Part shown: positions 1 through 7,644 of the stretch, one piece after another
Layout: every line of letters starts with the position of its first letter
Position numbering within the stretch: position 1 is the stretch's first letter
Assembly: GCA_046351095.1 (NCBI GenBank)
Contig: JAXLZC010000001.1
Coordinates: forward strand, 2,170,001-2,234,000
DNA from: BQWY01 sp046351095
GTDB taxonomy: Bacteria; Nitrospirota; Nitrospiria; Nitrospirales; Nitrospiraceae
DNA: 64,000 nucleotides
Direction of reading: 5' to 3'
Notes under the pieces: generated by a model
Told to the model about the DNA's origin: nothing
Database searches by the model: none
Seen by the model: only the letters and a program-made list of their open reading frames with translations
Position numbers and translations under genes: made by a program

Positions 1-1174
1 GGGCGTCTCGGTCGGTCACGTACACGTCGAGTTCGCTGCGCACACCGAATTCACCGGGAAGATAAATGCCCGGCTCGATGGAAAAACAGGTTCCCGGCAG
101 CAGACGGCGACTGTCCTGCGTCTCCAGGTTGTCGATATTAGCGCCGTTGCCGTGGACTTCCTCTCCGATGGAATGCCCGGTGCGGTGCACGAACTGATCG
201 GCATATCCCGCCTCGCGGATCGTCTGCCGGCACACATCGTCCACTTCCCATCCGCACGGAAGCTGCCCCGCTTGCGCACGCGCTGTCACGAAGGCCACCG
301 CAGCATCGCGTCCCTGTCGCACGATCTGAAACACCGCTTCGTAGCGAGCCGGCACTCGGTCGCCGACAAATCCCGTCCAGGTGATGTCGGCGTAGACGGC
401 TCCGACGCAGTCGGCTTGCTTCGCCCAAAGGTCGATCAATAAAAAATCTCCAGGAACAATGGGATGCGCCCTCTCCACCGTCGGCCCGTAATGGGGATCG
501 GCGCTATGCGCGTTCACCGCGACGATCGGCGGGCTGGACGTAACGACGCCATGCTGCCGGAACCGCCCCATCATGAACTGTTGCAGCTGATACTCATCCA
601 ACGCGCGCTTGGCGCGAACTGCATCAGCCACTTCGCCGAACGTTTCCGTCACCACACGTCGTAGGACTTCCGCTGCCATCTGATGGGACTGCAGCTGCGC
701 GGGCGTCCACACAGCTTCCAACTGCTGAACCAAATCCGCCGCGCTGACCACCTCAGGGCCGAAGCTTCGGATCAATTCCACAGTCCCGGCATCCACGCGC
801 GACACGTAGGGAATGGCATTCAAGGGCGAATACTGCATGGCCACGCGCGCCGCGCCGCGGAGAATCTCGCCCAACGCCTCACGCTGCGACTGCCAGGACA
901 CATAGGGACGCAGCTCACCGGGAAGCGGATCCAAGGCACGCGGCTCGATGCGATGCACCAGTTTGATCGGCCGTCCCTCACGCGGCACCCAATAGAACCA
1001 TCGCCGCGTCACATGGCGATCTGCATCCAACAGCAGAATACGATAGGCCAAGGGATCGCTGTGGCGAAAATCGTAAAACAGCCAGCCGTCGATCGTCGGC
1101 GTTGCGCGCAAGGCGGATTGAATCCGCGCGACACGCTCTTGATGACGTGGGGATTCCTCATGGGCAGTCGACAT
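1..1174 (-). CDS. M24-family metallopeptidase (Xaa-Pro peptidase-like), 3' end cut by window
   Basis: Reading the minus strand from an ATG at 1174 gives an uninterrupted frame of about 391 residues that runs off the window start. A GAGGACA ribosome site lies just upstream. The C-terminal part has the pita-bread metallopeptidase pattern with all five metal ligands visible: Asp in LLIDLWAK, Asp in YADITWTG, His in HRTGHSIGEE, Glu in SIEPGIYLPG and Glu in GVRSELDV. The N-terminal half is the creatinase-like domain typical of Xaa-Pro aminopeptidases and prolidases. It probably cleaves Xaa-Pro bonds in small peptides with two Mn or Co ions; the exact substrate cannot be told. No signal peptide is seen, so it should be cytoplasmic. 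It is divergent from the next gene. Confidence 0.9.
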   Translation of the reverse strand, partial: MSTAHEESPRHQERVARIQSALRATPTIDGWLFYDFRHSDPLAYRILLLDADRHVTRRWFYWVPREGRPIKLVHRIEPRALDPLPGELRPYVSWQSQREALGEILRGAARVAMQYSPLNAIPYVSRVDAGTVELIRSFGPEVVSAADLVQQLEAVWTPAQLQSHQMAAEVLRRVVTETFGEVADAVRAKRALDEYQLQQFMMGRFRQHGVVTSSPPIVAVNAHSADPHYGPTVERAHPIVPGDFLLIDLWAKQADCVGAVYADITWTGFVGDRVPARYEAVFQIVRQGRDAAVAFVTARAQAGQLPCGWEVDDVCRQTIREAGYADQFVHRTGHSIGEEVHGNGANIDNLETQDSRRLLPGTCFSIEPGIYLPGEFGVRSELDVYVTDRDA

Positions 1175-1319
1175 GATGTCCTCGCAATTCGACACAGGGG
1201 TGGGCGCTACGGAACGGATCTTATCGACCGATTCCCAAGCACGTCAAACCGCATTCAGCCACCGACGACACGCGCATGTACGCAGGCGAGCGCCGATCCA
1301 GCCGTGATAGACTCCGGCC

Positions 1320-1823
1320 ATGTCGCACGCTGCAGAATCGCATCCTCACGACCCGTCGCACCTCGTCACGCCACCTGCGACGCCGCTGTATCGCATCACC
1401 TTATTCTTCGGCCCGGAAGCACTGGACGAAGATCCTGCCACGCGCCAGTGCGTCTTCAACGTAAAAAAGCGCAGTTGGAAAGCCGGCATTCAGGTGTCGG
1501 TCCACCTCGCCGACAGCGACCTCGCTTCGGTCGACCGCACCCTTAATGTCCGAGCACGCCTCGGGACATTGGTCGCTACCGTGCCGCCGGACGAACGGAC
1601 GGACATGCTGCACCGAGCGCACGAGTGCTGGCAGGTAGAACTGGCGCGCATCAAACTGCAGCACGCGTTGGACGCAGGACTTCCGCAGGAAAACGGCACG
1701 CTCCCGGTGACGCCAACCGATGCCGCACACTGGGCACTCACGTCGGACGACATACACCGACTGCTAGCGCACCTGCGCAGCGAACTGGACCTGCCAGACG
1801 ACCATTCGCAAATAAATACGTAA
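1320..1823 (+). CDS. conserved-looking hypothetical protein, 167 aa
   Basis: A 167-residue frame starts at an ATG at 1320, 146 bp from the divergent peptidase gene. No family is recognised. The protein has no signal peptide or membrane segment and is rich in His, Asp and Leu. The middle (about residues 25-100) reads as a mixed alpha/beta soluble domain and the C-terminus as helical. The frame carries the high third-position GC of its neighbours and has no competing frame with recognisable content, so I take it as real. The function is unknown. Confidence 0.6.
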   Translation: MSHAAESHPHDPSHLVTPPATPLYRITLFFGPEALDEDPATRQCVFNVKKRSWKAGIQVSVHLADSDLASVDRTLNVRARLGTLVATVPPDERTDMLHRAHECWQVELARIKLQHALDAGLPQENGTLPVTPTDAAHWALTSDDIHRLLAHLRSELDLPDDHSQINT

Positions 1824-1954
1824 GCACCGCAGGGGTTTGTTTTTAGGGATAAATTTGTTATATCTGCAGAAGGTGTCCTGTTTTTGTGGAACCGTCGACG
1901 GACGGCCCTGACGGCGGCACCCACACTCATTCATCTCGAACCAGGGGGTTACTC

Positions 1955-2407
1955 GTGACGGGCAACTGGCTTGGGGCACACACCCAATCATCCGGTCGAC
2001 GTGGGTCGCGTCTCCGCATGGTGGTCGCGCTGCTGATGCTGCTCACCGTCGTCCACCTGACTCTCCTTCCGGGCGCCTGGGCGCAGACGAAGGAAGAGGG
2101 CACGTCCGACTCCACCACGTCGCAATTTCTCATGGGCGCCGGGGTCTTCTTCGGGAATTTGGTGTACATGCCGGCCAAGTTCGCCTACGCTGTGTTGGGC
2201 GGTGTCGTCGGCGGCCTCGCCTATCCGTTGAGCGGAATGGACGACAAGGTCTCGAAACGGATTTGGGATTCGAGTCTGCGCGGCACCTACGCGTTGACGC
2301 CCGACCATTTCCGTGGCGACAAGCCCGTGCGCTTTTTGGGTGTGCCGCAGGAGGAGGAAGATGCCAACACTCCTCCGCCGCCACCTGCCACCGTGTCTCC
2401 TCGGTGA
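1955..2407 (+). CDS. small exported protein with hydrophobic segments, unknown function
   Basis: The chosen start is the GTG at 1955, preceded by AGGGGG at suitable spacing; an upstream in-frame GTG at 1886 lacks this. The N-terminus is a signal peptide (basic stretch, then MVVALLMLLTVVHLTLL, cut after GAWAQ). A short Thr/Ser-rich piece follows, then a glycine-rich hydrophobic stretch (FLMGAGVFFGNLVY to VGGVVGGLAYPLSG) that could insert in a membrane. A soluble tail contains TPDHFRGDKPVRFLGV and a Pro run at the end. The family is not recognised. The stop codon touches the ATG of the next gene, which suggests co-transcription and coupled translation. Confidence 0.65.
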   Translation: MTGNWLGAHTQSSGRRGSRLRMVVALLMLLTVVHLTLLPGAWAQTKEEGTSDSTTSQFLMGAGVFFGNLVYMPAKFAYAVLGGVVGGLAYPLSGMDDKVSKRIWDSSLRGTYALTPDHFRGDKPVRFLGVPQEEEDANTPPPPPATVSPR

Positions 2408-3157
2408 ATGAAGCCGATCATCGGCGTCTCCTCAGATTACAATCAGGGCGACCGTGAGGACATGGGTGGGAAAGAACCCACCTATTTCCTCCGGGCGCGG
2501 TATATTCGTGCGATCGAAGACCTCGGCGGCCTGCCGGTGATTTTGCCGCTGGCCGAGGCGACCGCCGACCGGCGGCGCCTTCTGAAGGACCTCGACGGCT
2601 TGCTGCTGACCGGCAGCGGCCCCGACCTCCCGCCACGCCTCTACGGGGAACGCCAACGGTATCCATTTAAAGTCGTCAGCAACCGACGCTCGGGCTTCGA
2701 ACTGACCGTCGCGAAGCTGGCGCTCACGCGGCGCATCCCGACACTCGCAATCTGCGGCGGCATGCAGTCGATCAACGTCGCCTTCGGCGGCAGCCTCTAC
2801 CAAGACATTCCCAGCCAACTCGATTCGCCGCTCGCCCATCGGCAAGGCCCGCCGGCCACGGAGCTGTCGCATACCGTGCGTATCGCCGATGGCAGCCTGT
2901 TGCATAAGATCACCGGGCAGACGGAGATGCGCGTCAACAGCTCGCATCACCAATCGGTGAAACGCGTCGGCCGCGGCCTCGTGTCCAGTGCCCAGGCGCC
3001 GGACGACGTGATCGAGGCCATCGAAGCACCCGCCGCGCGACGCCATCCGTTTTTCTTGGCCGTGCAGTGGCATCCGGAATTTTTGTACGAACGGCACGAG
3101 TTACATCGCCGCCTGTTCCAATCGTTTCTCGCCGCCTGCCGAGGCCGTAGGACCTAG
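2408..3157 (+). CDS. class I glutamine amidotransferase-like peptidase C26 family hydrolase
   Basis: The 249-residue product matches the gamma-glutamyl-gamma-aminobutyrate hydrolase (PuuD-like, peptidase C26) family in length and motifs. The nucleophile is Cys116 in LAICGGMQSINVAFGGSL, and the catalytic His222 and Glu224 are in VQWHPEF. The oxyanion region LLLTGSGPDLPP is also present. Members hydrolyse gamma-glutamyl amides such as gamma-glutamyl-GABA in polyamine breakdown. No other polyamine gene is nearby, so the substrate is uncertain. The ATG directly follows the TGA of the upstream gene, and an amino-acid permease starts 10 bp downstream, which fits uptake and breakdown of an amino compound. 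Confidence 0.85.
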   Translation: MKPIIGVSSDYNQGDREDMGGKEPTYFLRARYIRAIEDLGGLPVILPLAEATADRRRLLKDLDGLLLTGSGPDLPPRLYGERQRYPFKVVSNRRSGFELTVAKLALTRRIPTLAICGGMQSINVAFGGSLYQDIPSQLDSPLAHRQGPPATELSHTVRIADGSLLHKITGQTEMRVNSSHHQSVKRVGRGLVSSAQAPDDVIEAIEAPAARRHPFFLAVQWHPEFLYERHELHRRLFQSFLAACRGRRT

Positions 3158-3166
3158 CCCCCCCGC

Positions 3167-4600
3167 GTGAACCCGATCTTCCGCACCAAGTCCATCGAAC
3201 GCATCCTGGCCGAAGCCGACCGGCCGGAGTACCGGCTCAAACGCACACTGTCCGTGTGGGACCTGACCGGGCTCGGCATCGGCGCCATCATCGGCACCGG
3301 CATCTTCGTCCTGATCGGCACCGCCATCGTCGGCGACGCCAACAGACCGGGATCGGGCCCCGGCATCATCATCTCGTTCATCCTCTCCGGCATCACCTGC
3401 GCACTCGCCGCCCTCTGCTACGCCGAGTTCGCCGCGATGATTCCTGTCGCCGGAAGCGCCTATACGTATAGTTACGCCACACTCGGCGAGTTACTGGCGT
3501 GGATCACCGGCTGGAATTTGATTCTGGAGTACGGCGTTGCCTGTGTGGCCGTCGCCATCGGCTGGTCCGGCTACTTCAATAAGCTGCTGAACATCGCGGG
3601 TATCGAATTGCCATTTTGGGCCACCCACGCGCCGGCGGAAGGCGGCCTCGCCAACATTCCCGCCGCCGTCATCGTCCTGCTCGTCACGTGGATTCTCGTC
3701 GTCGGCATCAAAGAAAGCGCACGCGTCACCTGCGGGATCGTGCTGGTAAAGTTGGCCGTCATCGTCTTTTTTATCGTGACCGGCGCCAGTTCCGTCGACT
3801 CCGCAAACTGGACCCCGTTCGCGCCTGGCGGTTTCCAAGGTATCGGCGCCGCGGCGGCCCTCGTCTTTTTTGCGTACATCGGCTTCGACGCCGTCTCGAC
3901 GACCGCCGAAGAATCGAAAAATCCGCAGCGCGACTTACCCATCGGCATCTTCGCCTCGCTCGGCATCTGCACACTCTTATATGTCGCCGTCGCCGCCGTA
4001 CTCACCGGCTTGATCCCCAGCCCGGAAATCGACGTGCATGCGCCGGTTGCGGAAGCGCTGCGAAAAGTCGGCTTTACCTGGGGCGCCGCACTCGTCGCCA
4101 TCGGCGCTGTGGCCGGCATCACCAGCGTGCTCGTCGTCATGATGCTCGGACAGATCCGCGTGTTCTTCGCCATGTCGCGCGACCGCTTGCTCGGCCCCTG
4201 GCTCTCCACCGTCCATCCGCGCTTCGGCACACCGCACAATGCCACGATCCTCACCGGCGTCTGCGTCTCCATCCTCGCCGCCTTCATCGGCATCGGCGAA
4301 GCCGCCGACATGACGAACATCGGCACCCTCTTCGCGTTTGTGCTCGTCTGTATCGGCGTGTTGACCCTCCGCAAACTCCGCCCCGACCATCCGCGCCCCT
4401 TCCGTATTCCCCTCGTCCCCGTGCTGCCGATCCTCGGCGCACTCGCCTGTATTGGGCTGATGAGCTTCCTCCCCGGCGTAACCTGGATTCGGTTTTTCGT
4501 GTGGACGCTGATCGGGATCGCCGTGTACTTCGGCTACAGCGTGAAGCACAGCAAGCTCAACGAGCCGATGCCCGAACAAGGCACCGCCTCGCGTCACTAA
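3167..4600 (+). CDS. APC-family amino acid permease
   Basis: This is a 477-residue integral membrane protein starting at GTG 3167. It has about twelve hydrophobic segments. The APC hallmark is in the first helix (LTGLGIGAIIGTGIFVLIGT) and a conserved YAEFAAMIPVAGSAYTYSY stretch is in helix 3. The length and the cytoplasmic N-terminal lead (EYRLKRTLSVWDLT) fit the cationic amino-acid transporter (CAT/YfnA-like) branch. It should import amino acids by proton symport or exchange across the inner membrane; the substrate cannot be read from the sequence. It sits directly downstream of the C26 hydrolase gene and is probably co-transcribed with it. Confidence 0.88.
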   Translation: MNPIFRTKSIERILAEADRPEYRLKRTLSVWDLTGLGIGAIIGTGIFVLIGTAIVGDANRPGSGPGIIISFILSGITCALAALCYAEFAAMIPVAGSAYTYSYATLGELLAWITGWNLILEYGVACVAVAIGWSGYFNKLLNIAGIELPFWATHAPAEGGLANIPAAVIVLLVTWILVVGIKESARVTCGIVLVKLAVIVFFIVTGASSVDSANWTPFAPGGFQGIGAAAALVFFAYIGFDAVSTTAEESKNPQRDLPIGIFASLGICTLLYVAVAAVLTGLIPSPEIDVHAPVAEALRKVGFTWGAALVAIGAVAGITSVLVVMMLGQIRVFFAMSRDRLLGPWLSTVHPRFGTPHNATILTGVCVSILAAFIGIGEAADMTNIGTLFAFVLVCIGVLTLRKLRPDHPRPFRIPLVPVLPILGALACIGLMSFLPGVTWIRFFVWTLIGIAVYFGYSVKHSKLNEPMPEQGTASRH

Positions 4601-4648
4601 CCCGTCGCATAAACATTTCGGTCGTGGATGAAACTGAGCGGGAGTCGC

Positions 4649-5281
4649 TTAGGTCGACGCAGGTGCGTCGCTCGGCGAGCTGCCTGAAGCAGGTGCCGGT
4701 GCAGCCGGAGGAACGGCAGCGGGAGTGGTTTGAGCTGCTGCCACAGTAGATGCCGCAGATGCCGCGGGCGATGCTGAGGGTGTTGCAGGAGCAGTCGGAG
4801 GTGCAGCCGGCTTCTCAGCGGCCGGTGCGGGAGCCGGTTTTGGAGCCGCAGCCGGAGCGGAGGCAGCGGCAGGAGCTGGCGCTCCAGCGGCTGGCGCGGC
4901 AGCAGGCTTCGGTGCAGCGGCGCCTGGTGTCGCCACCGCTGGTTTGGCTGCAGCGGGTGCTGCGCCTGCTTCACCAGCCGGCTTCGGCGGTGCCGCCGGT
5001 TTGGGCGGAGCCGGACGCTCAGGCTTGATGCCGCCTTCCCAACTTGGGCCATCGTACATGTCGGCCGCAACCAAGGCCTTCGTCTTCCACTTTTCCTCGA
5101 AATCCGCCGCCGCCTTGTTCGGTGTCTCGGCTTCGCCCACGACACTGTTGAACGGATAGACCTTCGGCGAGATCGCCACCTTGTCGCCGTTACGGCGCAG
5201 ATACAATGCGACCGGATTCCCACGGTAGGGACCGAGGAAGATATGGATGGACCCGACGTACTCGAGCGGCGTGACCGACAC
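4649..5281 (-). CDS. uncharacterised protein with Pro/Ala-rich C-terminal tail
   Basis: The chosen start is GTG at 5281 (SVTPLEYVGS), with GAGG just upstream; an in-frame GTG at 5293 is the alternative. The first ~80 residues form a compact soluble domain (YVGSIHIFLGPYRGNPVALY, then a beta-rich region and an amphipathic helix ending near ADMYDGPSWEGG). From about residue 85 to the end the protein is an almost pure Ala/Pro/Lys tail like those of cell-wall-spanning or linker proteins. No signal peptide is evident. The family is not recognised. It is divergent from the restriction-modification methyltransferase gene. Confidence 0.6.
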   Translation of the reverse strand: MSVTPLEYVGSIHIFLGPYRGNPVALYLRRNGDKVAISPKVYPFNSVVGEAETPNKAAADFEEKWKTKALVAADMYDGPSWEGGIKPERPAPPKPAAPPKPAGEAGAAPAAAKPAVATPGAAAPKPAAAPAAGAPAPAAASAPAAAPKPAPAPAAEKPAAPPTAPATPSASPAASAASTVAAAQTTPAAVPPAAPAPASGSSPSDAPAST

Positions 5282-5402
5282 AAACCACCTCACGAAAGAT
5301 GCGGACTATGCCACAGGCCAGGGGCCCTGGGCAAGCGCGTCCAAAATCACCGCAGAGCCAAGATCGCTCAGCGCCGGCACGAGGACCTCTCTTCATTTTC
5401 TT

Positions 5403-5428
5403 GACTATGACGTCTAGACGTCATAGTC
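5403..5428. promoter_or_regulatory. perfect 26-bp palindrome at the methyltransferase start
   Basis: Two 12-bp arms (GACTATGACGTC and its exact complement) flank a central TA, with no mismatch. Each arm carries one GACGTC hexamer. The element covers the possible ATG at 5407 and touches a TTGACT (5401-5406) that could serve as a -35 box. Position and symmetry suggest an operator for a dimeric repressor, or for the methyltransferase itself acting on its own promoter. That role is inference. Confidence 0.6.
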
Positions 5429-6615
5429 TCCAGCCGTCAATGGAACGTATCGCGACACTCAGTAAACGGCGACCAGGAGAAGTACGTGACGCGATCATCG
5501 CAGTCCTCTCTGCGCGACCGGAGAGCTTACCGGTTCGAACTATTGAGCGTGGTGTCGCCGAACTCATCGGCACCTCCGCAACATCCAGCGTTCGCTCCTA
5601 TCTACGATTAAACACTCCTTCACTGTTTCTGCGTACAGACCGTGGCCACTACGGCCTCGCGGACCTCCTCGCACATCAGTCGAGTGGCGTGAAGGAAGCA
5701 CGACCTCAATACCACCGAAAATTCGACTACGGTCGCACGCACATGGTTGAAGCCGACTGCCTCGACTGGCTCCAAGATCAACCGGCAAACAGCATTCATG
5801 CCGTCGTGACGGATCCGCCGTACGGCCTCTTTGAATATTCCCCCGAGCAACAAGATAAACTACGGAACCGGAAAGGCGGAGTATGGCGTATCCCCCCTTC
5901 CTTCGACGGTTCTCAACGATCACCCTTGCCGAGATTTACGGTTCTGACGCCGCACGACCTCCAAGCGTTACGCGATTTTTTTGCACGCTGGGGTTCTCGC
6001 CTCATGCCGATTCTCAGACCGGGTGCGAACGTGATTGTGGCGACCAATCCGCTCCTCTCGTATGTCGTCTCAGGGGCCCTCGCTGAAGCCGGACTTGAGC
6101 GACGCGGAGAAATCGTACGACTGGTGATGACGATGCGCGGCGGCGACCGCCCCAAAGCCGCCCACGAAGAATTCGCCGATGTGAGCGTGATGCCGCGCTC
6201 TATGTGGGAACCGTGGTTGCTGTTTCGAAAACCGTTGGAGGGGCGAGTACGGGACTCGCTTCGTAAATGGGGAACCGGGGGATTCCGTCGTCCATCCACA
6301 CACAAGCCGTTCGGAGATGTAATTCCTTCGGCGCCGACACATAAAACAGAACGGCACCTCGCGCCGCACCCCAGCCTCAAGCCGCAGCAATTCATGCGAA
6401 CGCTTGTGCGCGGATGCCTCCCGCTGGGCGAGGGTATCGTACTGGATCCATTTTGCGGATCAGGCTCTACACTTGCGGCAGCCGAGGCGGTGGGATACTC
6501 AAGTGTGGGCGTGGAAAAAGATCCCCACTATTTCGAGATGGCTCAGAAGGCGATTCCGAAACTTGCCGCCTATAAAAACACGCAGGGACTACTGTTTCAG
6601 GAATCCAGCTTGTAG
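5407..6615 (+). CDS. site-specific DNA methyltransferase (beta-class N6-adenine/N4-cytosine)
   Basis: This is the modification enzyme of a restriction-modification pair. With the start at ATG 5407 it has 402 residues. The catalytic motif DPPYG is near residue 136 and the SAM-binding motif DPFCGSGST near 347; motif IV before motif I defines the beta class. LKPQQFMRTLVRGC precedes the SAM motif. The first ~90 residues look like a winged-helix DNA-binding domain (RDAIIAVLSARPESLPVRTI to GHYGL), similar to HARE-HTH domains. A later ATG at 5440 is equally possible and would leave the palindrome wholly in the leader; neither start has a good ribosome site. Its 3' end overlaps the convergent endonuclease gene by 19 bp. 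The target sequence is unknown. Confidence 0.9.
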   Translation: MTSRRHSLQPSMERIATLSKRRPGEVRDAIIAVLSARPESLPVRTIERGVAELIGTSATSSVRSYLRLNTPSLFLRTDRGHYGLADLLAHQSSGVKEARPQYHRKFDYGRTHMVEADCLDWLQDQPANSIHAVVTDPPYGLFEYSPEQQDKLRNRKGGVWRIPPSFDGSQRSPLPRFTVLTPHDLQALRDFFARWGSRLMPILRPGANVIVATNPLLSYVVSGALAEAGLERRGEIVRLVMTMRGGDRPKAAHEEFADVSVMPRSMWEPWLLFRKPLEGRVRDSLRKWGTGGFRRPSTHKPFGDVIPSAPTHKTERHLAPHPSLKPQQFMRTLVRGCLPLGEGIVLDPFCGSGSTLAAAEAVGYSSVGVEKDPHYFEMAQKAIPKLAAYKNTQGLLFQESSL

Positions 6616-7199
6616 ATCCAATTTCGCCGCAGCTTCTCGATGCCCTGGCGATGCAATGTCGCCGTACGGGTTCCGAGTTCAGAACGGGCATTCTTCCGAA
6701 AATCCGCACGCGTCACGTGCCCGAGGTAGATTTCGGACACGGTCATCGGCGTACGTGAGGCGATCGGTTCCGTTACCGCATCAATCGTATAGACAAACAC
6801 GCACATCCATTGCTCGCGTGCCCCGTGAGTATCCACCGCACCACCGGACTTGCGCGTAGTCTTGATCTCAACGCCTTCCGTACCGGCTTTCACCTGGTTC
6901 TTCGGATACACCCCGCTGACGACCAAGTCTGGATGCCCGTTATGATACTGGTTGACCGTCAAACTGCGGGAGTGTTTGGCGAGACTGGCGGTCAGCATAT
7001 CGGACAAGACGCCAGACATGATTGCGGGGCGCAACATTTCATCCAGTCGCTGGAGTCCGCGAACGACCAATCCTTTATTCACATCGTAGAAAAAGTCGTA
7101 GATGTCCTGCATCGCCATTTCGAAATCTTTCAGGCGAAGATCGAACGGCAGTTCGACGTTTCTATTGAAGCACTCCGTGCGGACCTCGTTGCGCTTCAT
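6597..7199 (-). CDS. putative type II restriction endonuclease (PD-(D/E)xK fold)
   Basis: This 200-residue soluble protein carries a PD-(D/E)xK nuclease signature: Pro90-Asp91 in NGHPDLVVSG, then Glu111-Ile-Lys113 in GVEIKTTRKSGG, with a following GAREQWMCVFVYTID strand. The N-terminal half is helical (DFEMAMQDIYDFFYDVNKG). Length, motif and its position tail-to-tail with a DNA methyltransferase make a restriction endonuclease the best reading; I do not recognise a characterised homologue. Translation starts at ATG 7199 after GGTGAG. It reads in the same direction as the upstream queE-pepA-nagZ run, with 38 bp to the desulforedoxin-like gene. Confidence 0.75.
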   Translation of the reverse strand: MKRNEVRTECFNRNVELPFDLRLKDFEMAMQDIYDFFYDVNKGLVVRGLQRLDEMLRPAIMSGVLSDMLTASLAKHSRSLTVNQYHNGHPDLVVSGVYPKNQVKAGTEGVEIKTTRKSGGAVDTHGAREQWMCVFVYTIDAVTEPIASRTPMTVSEIYLGHVTRADFRKNARSELGTRTATLHRQGIEKLRRNWIYKLDS

Positions 7200-7237
7200 C
7201 CGATACTCACCATCGTGATTCTGGGGAAGAGCGATGC

Positions 7238-7621
7238 TTACGCGTTTCCGGCGGGGCCTGTGGGAGCGGGGGGTTCGTTGCGCTGGCCGAATTTGAGGTC
7301 GTTCATCGCACGGGAGGTCATCGTATGGCCGCAGCAGTCGACGCCTTCGAATCCGGCGCCACCATCGATGATCATGACGCGCAGCCCGCAGGAATCGGGA
7401 AACTGCCGCTTCTCTTCGAGCATCAACGCGGGCGGGAGCTTACCCTTTTTGCGCCCCTTGGACGGCAAAATGTCCGGTACGATATCGTCTTCCGTCAGCG
7501 CATGGCCGCAGCAGCGCACGGCAACAAAGCCCTCGCCGCCGCCCATGATTTTAACCACGAGCCCGCAGCTGTCCGGAAACCGTTTCCGTTCGTCGAGTAG
7601 ATCGCCCCGTTTCAGTGCCAC
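7238..7621 (-). CDS. two-repeat desulforedoxin-like metal-binding protein
   Basis: The 127-residue product has two copies of one ~33-residue unit: RKRFPDSCGLVVKIMGGGEG with VRCCGHALT, and KRQFPDSCGLRVMIIDGGAG with VDCCGHTMT, joined by a Lys/Gly-rich linker. Each unit resembles desulforedoxin and the desulfoferrodoxin N-terminal domain (a CxxCG turn, hydrophobic strand, glycine loop, CCG). The first Cys of the CxxC pair is replaced by Pro in both copies, leaving three thiols plus a His after CCG as possible ligands. Metal binding is inferred. The start is GTG 7621, preceded by GGGAGGG. It lies 23 bp after nagZ and is probably in its operon. Confidence 0.65.
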   Translation of the reverse strand: MALKRGDLLDERKRFPDSCGLVVKIMGGGEGFVAVRCCGHALTEDDIVPDILPSKGRKKGKLPPALMLEEKRQFPDSCGLRVMIIDGGAGFEGVDCCGHTMTSRAMNDLKFGQRNEPPAPTGPAGNA

Positions 7622-7644
7622 AGTCGTCGCCCTCCCGGGGGCGA

